Program-made: the position numbers and the translations under genes
Origin: UBA1181 sp045600225
GTDB lineage: Bacteria; Bacteroidota; Bacteroidia; Bacteroidales; Paludibacteraceae
Reading direction: 5' to 3'
DNA: 64,000 bases
NCBI GenBank assembly: GCA_045600225.1
Contig: JAZRXL010000014.1
Span: 62,001 to 126,000 of the forward strand
Notes under the pieces: model-generated
Database searches by the model: none
Told to the model about the DNA's origin: nothing
The model's input: only the letters and a program-made list of their open reading frames with translations
Shown here: positions 61,357-64,000 of the stretch, piece by piece
Layout: every line of letters begins with the position of its first letter
Numbering within the stretch: the stretch's first letter is position 1

Positions 61357-62118
61357 CTATTCGTTGTTTGAGTTGCCTCTTCTTGTCCTATTGTAACTTC
61401 TGTAATTATCAAATTCTATTTCCACATCTGGTTCGATGAATGAAGATTTCTTTTCCAGTAAGAACTTGATGTATTTGATGGTGAGACCTCTTTCAATCCA
61501 TTGTTGCTCGTAGAATGTTTTGATGGAAAGAATCTTGTCGTCGGAGAAATCAGAATGGTAAAGGTCGTCATTCTTAAACAAGACCTCGTAGTTGTTGGCT
61601 TTTACCATTTCGCAGGTGTATTGAAACATGAAGTTGCTGTCAGTTTTTAAATGGATGATGCCTTGTGGCTGTACGAACGATTGGTATAACTCCATGAATC
61701 GGGTAGAGGTAAGTCGCTTCCTTACCTTCTTCATTTGCGGGTCAGGGAAGGTGAGCCAAATCTCGGAAACCTCGTTGGTGTCGAAGAATTCAGAAATGAT
61801 TTCGATGTTGGTGCGAATGAATGCTACATTCTTCATTCCCTTTTGGAATGAACTTTTAGCACCTGTCCACATTCTCGCTCCTTTGATATCAACACCAATA
61901 AAGTTTTTCTCAGGATATAACTCTGCTAGGGCCACGGTGTATTCTCCTTTTCCACATCCTAATTCAAGGACAATGGGATTGTCGTTGCCGAAGAATGTGT
62001 TCCACTTCCCTTTGAGAGGAAATGGCTCGTGAGTTTCTTGTAGGGCAGAAAATGTGTATTGGAAAACGTGTGGGAACGCATCCATTTCGCTAAACTTCGC
62101 TAATTTGTTCTTTCCCAT
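61357..62118 (-). CDS. trmB: tRNA (guanine46-N7)-methyltransferase
   Basis: The 253-residue protein has the TrmB fold. The SAM loop LELGCGKGEYTVAL is near 51-64, and the signature TFPDPQMKKVRKRL near 123-136. It methylates N7 of G46 in the variable loop of many tRNAs. Its C-terminus has an extra basic tail (YNRTRRGNSNNE). It starts 5 bases after the gldH stop and ends 7 bases before the polyprenyl synthase start. Confidence 0.94.
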   Translation of the reverse strand: MGKNKLAKFSEMDAFPHVFQYTFSALQETHEPFPLKGKWNTFFGNDNPIVLELGCGKGEYTVALAELYPEKNFIGVDIKGARMWTGAKSSFQKGMKNVAFIRTNIEIISEFFDTNEVSEIWLTFPDPQMKKVRKRLTSTRFMELYQSFVQPQGIIHLKTDSNFMFQYTCEMVKANNYEVLFKNDDLYHSDFSDDKILSIKTFYEQQWIERGLTIKYIKFLLEKKSSFIEPDVEIEFDNYRSYNRTRRGNSNNE

Positions 62119-62123
62119 AGTTT

Positions 62124-62624
62124 TTATTCGTTATTTGATTCAACCTTTTCGATTCTAATTCCAATCTCTTTGATGCCGTGCAATGTGTCTTCTCTCATTC
62201 CTTGAATGATGTCGAAGTGGAAGTTCCCTTTCTGTCTGAATTGTGTATTAGACAAGAAAAGCACGGGCAAGGCATACTGAGAACCAGAGGATTTGCCAAT
62301 CCAACGACCATAGTTGTCGGCAAGCACGCACTCAAGAGTATCAGAATACTCTGCTTGGTTGGGTGCTACTGAATGAACAAACACCCAAAAGTTTTTGTAA
62401 GGATAGCTTGCGTCATTTCTAACGTCAAGTATGATGTTGTAAGTGCCTATTGTATCTGTCGATGTGTAATCAAAAGAAACAATGTCTCTTTTGTACCAAC
62501 CATCGGGATCGATGGTTGCTGCATCTTGGTATACGATATTGGAACTGCAACTGCTTAACGCCAACATTGCAAAAACGCACAAATTTGAAATCAAATGTTT
62601 TACTCCCATACGAATCTTATTCAT
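62124..62624 (-). CDS. gldH: Gliding-motility-type lipoprotein GldH
   Basis: A 166-residue lipoprotein with lipobox LALSSC (Cys about 26) and a GldH-like beta-rich domain (about 40-165), including WYKRDIVSFDY and DVRNDASYPYKNFWVFV. GldH is needed for gliding in Flavobacterium, but it also occurs in non-gliding Bacteroidales, where its role is unknown. The ATG at 62624 overlaps the end of the upstream PSP1 gene by 8 bases; a second ATG at 62609 would avoid the overlap. The frame continues far upstream inside that gene, but only by chance. Confidence 0.85.
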   Translation of the reverse strand: MNKIRMGVKHLISNLCVFAMLALSSCSSNIVYQDAATIDPDGWYKRDIVSFDYTSTDTIGTYNIILDVRNDASYPYKNFWVFVHSVAPNQAEYSDTLECVLADNYGRWIGKSSGSQYALPVLFLSNTQFRQKGNFHFDIIQGMREDTLHGIKEIGIRIEKVESNNE

Positions 62625-64000
62625 TGCTTTGTCCGTTATTGGTTGTTTGGTTGTTGTTAGGAGCTCCTTCGCCACCATTTTCTGGCCTTCTTCTGTTGGA
62701 GTCTCTGTGACGATTGTCTCGGTTTCTGCGATCCCTTCTGCCGTCGTGGTCTCTTCTTCTGTTCTCGGCAGTTTGCTCTTGTCCCTCTTGAGGATTTCGA
62801 TTCTCGGAGGCTTCGCTGTTAGAGTTGGAAGGTGTGTTTTCACCACCTTCTGACGGACGATTCTGATTGTTGCGGTCGCGGTTGTCTCTGTTACGATTGT
62901 CTCTGTTGCGTTTGCGATCGTTGAACTTTCTGTCTCTTCTCTCATTCTCGCGAGGTTGCTGCTCCTTTGCTTCCTGATTTTCTGCATTGGCAGATTGCTC
63001 ATTGGCTTTAGCATTGACAGTCTCGTCTGAGGTTTGAACCGGGGCGTTGTTTGCTTCTTGTACATTAGTGTTGTTGCCGTTACCTCCCTTGTTCTTTTTC
63101 TTTTTCTTCTTTTTGTCGAAGCGAGTAAGACTGTCTTGACCAACCACATTCTCATAGTCGACCACCTTCTCTTTCTCAGAGGCTTCCAACAAAGATTCCA
63201 CCTTGATGCCTTGGCGATTTAATTCTATGATTTGTTTAACTCTCTCCACTGGAATAGAGACGATGTTGGCTGCCATGTTAGGCGCAGAGGAGTATTGCAT
63301 GATTCCTCCGAAAACATCAGTCTTGAAGTGGTAGAATGTTCCATCCAATGTCTCTAGGTGGATATTGCGATCTGGGATTCCCTTTTGAGCTTCAACGTAG
63401 GCGTCAATCTCAAAGTTGAGGCAACATTTCAATTTTGCACATTGTCCGGCTAACTTTTGTGGATTTAGAGAGATCTCTTGGTAACGGGCTGAACTAGTTG
63501 CTACGGAACTGAACTTTGTCATCCAGCTTGAACAGCAAAGAGGTCTTCCGCAAGGACCAATTCCTCCGATTCTTCCAGCTTCCTGTCTTGCTCCGATCTG
63601 TTTCATCTCGATGCGGACATGGAATGTGTCTGCCAATACTTTGATGAGTTCGCGGAAGTCTACACGCTCGTCTGCAATATAGTAGAAGATTGCTTTGTTT
63701 CCGTCACCTTGGTACTCTACATCTCCAATTTTCATGTTAAGTTTTAAGTCCTCTGCGATTCTTCTTGCCTTCAACATGGTTTCGTGCTCTTTCGCCTTAG
63801 ACTCTTCGTATTTCTCCATATCGTTAGGACGAACTTTTCTGTAGATGCGTTTGATCTCCGTTCTGGTTTGGTCGATATGGTATTTCTTCATTTGTGCAAG
63901 GACTAACTGACCTGTCATGGAAACAGTTCCAATATCATGTCCTGGAGTTGCCTCTACTGCAACAACATCACCTTTCTCCAATGTGAGATCATTGGTGTTT
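62617..64000 (-). CDS. PSP1/RicT-like protein with disordered Arg/Asn-rich tail (5' end outside the window)
   Basis: About 460 codons are visible; the reading frame stays open to the window edge, so the N-terminus is missing. The PSP1 domain covers roughly the first 190 visible residues. It carries six conserved cysteines (GPCGRPLCC at 142-150, CAKLKCC at 181-187, counted from the TTG at 63981). In RicT (YaaT) of Bacillus, cysteines of this region bind an iron-sulfur cluster and take part in RNA processing. The tail from about 295 is Lys-rich, then Arg/Asn/Asp-rich with many RNRDNR-like units, and is probably disordered and RNA-binding. It is the first gene of the minus-strand run. A link to RNA decay is inference. 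Confidence 0.88.
   Translation of the reverse strand, partial: NTNDLTLEKGDVVAVEATPGHDIGTVSMTGQLVLAQMKKYHIDQTRTEIKRIYRKVRPNDMEKYEESKAKEHETMLKARRIAEDLKLNMKIGDVEYQGDGNKAIFYYIADERVDFRELIKVLADTFHVRIEMKQIGARQEAGRIGGIGPCGRPLCCSSWMTKFSSVATSSARYQEISLNPQKLAGQCAKLKCCLNFEIDAYVEAQKGIPDRNIHLETLDGTFYHFKTDVFGGIMQYSSAPNMAANIVSIPVERVKQIIELNRQGIKVESLLEASEKEKVVDYENVVGQDSLTRFDKKKKKKKNKGGNGNNTNVQEANNAPVQTSDETVNAKANEQSANAENQEAKEQQPRENERRDRKFNDRKRNRDNRNRDNRDRNNQNRPSEGGENTPSNSNSEASENRNPQEGQEQTAENRRRDHDGRRDRRNRDNRHRDSNRRRPENGGEGAPNNNQTTNNGQSNE

Noticed and set aside
62625..63155. Long open frame in phase with gldH that would add about 177 codons to its N-terminus
   Set aside because: It lies wholly within the low-complexity tail of the PSP1 gene in another frame. 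The frame stays open because of the skewed composition, and the translation is a meaningless Thr/Arg/Lys-rich stretch, whereas GldH has a proper lipoprotein signal at its own ATG.

Overview
The window comes from a member of the Bacteroidota, most likely order Bacteroidales. Evidence: an AT-rich genome, a division and cell-wall cluster with the FtsL-like protein typical of the phylum, a GldH lipoprotein, DUF4369/TlpA and FKBP-like lipoproteins, a DAHP synthase-chorismate mutase fusion, and promoters of the Bacteroides type (TTTG, about 19-20 bp, TAnnTTTG). Nearly every gene has a recognisable family. I see no insertion sequence, phage, CRISPR array or rRNA, and no gene-free stretch over 300 bases.

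Layout. (1) 1-14605 (+): the dcw cluster, from the end of rsmH through ftsL-like, ftsI, murE, mraY, murD, ftsW, murG, murC, ftsQ, ftsA and ftsZ, then a GatB/YqeY gene. It supplies lipid II synthesis and the divisome; murF and ddl are not here. An LD-carboxypeptidase follows. (2) 15756-25318 (-): Xaa-Pro aminopeptidase, a TlpA-like thioredoxin, a gamma-carbonic-anhydrase-like protein, a GT51 transglycosylase with a long N-terminal region, NAD(P)HX repair enzyme, then prephenate dehydratase and the DAHP synthase-chorismate mutase. (3) 25471-40440 (+): rpsU, a XerC/D recombinase, hpf, four tRNA genes, tuf, tRNA-Trp, secE, nusG, rplKAJL, rpoBC and a DUF3467 gene, the translation and transcription core. 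(4) 40518-50721 (+): a small exported protein, rpe, comEC, a DHH phosphoesterase, two FKBP-like lipoproteins, an rRNA methyltransferase, a degenerate M23 protein, dxr, rseP, a TSUP exporter and an orphan small protein. (5) 50705-56750, both strands: a CNNM/CBS protein, tRNA-Lys, two half-size chromate transporters, queA, a Smr protein and an active-type M23/LysM peptidase. (6) 56997-64000 (-): a tight six-gene run of PSP1/RicT-like protein, gldH, trmB, polyprenyl synthase, an unknown helical protein and malQ.

The most striking feature is at 17700-17868 (-). A previously unannotated 18-codon leader ORF with nine consecutive Tyr/Phe codons is followed by mutually exclusive antiterminator and terminator hairpins, and the terminator ends 9 bases before the pheA start. 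This has all the parts of a ribosome-mediated transcription attenuator. It would set expression of pheA and the following DAHP synthase-chorismate mutase by the supply of charged Phe and Tyr tRNAs.

Protein starts were moved to the first sensible ATG where the longest open frame began at a rare start codon or inside a neighbouring gene. Function calls rest on motifs read by eye; no searches were run.
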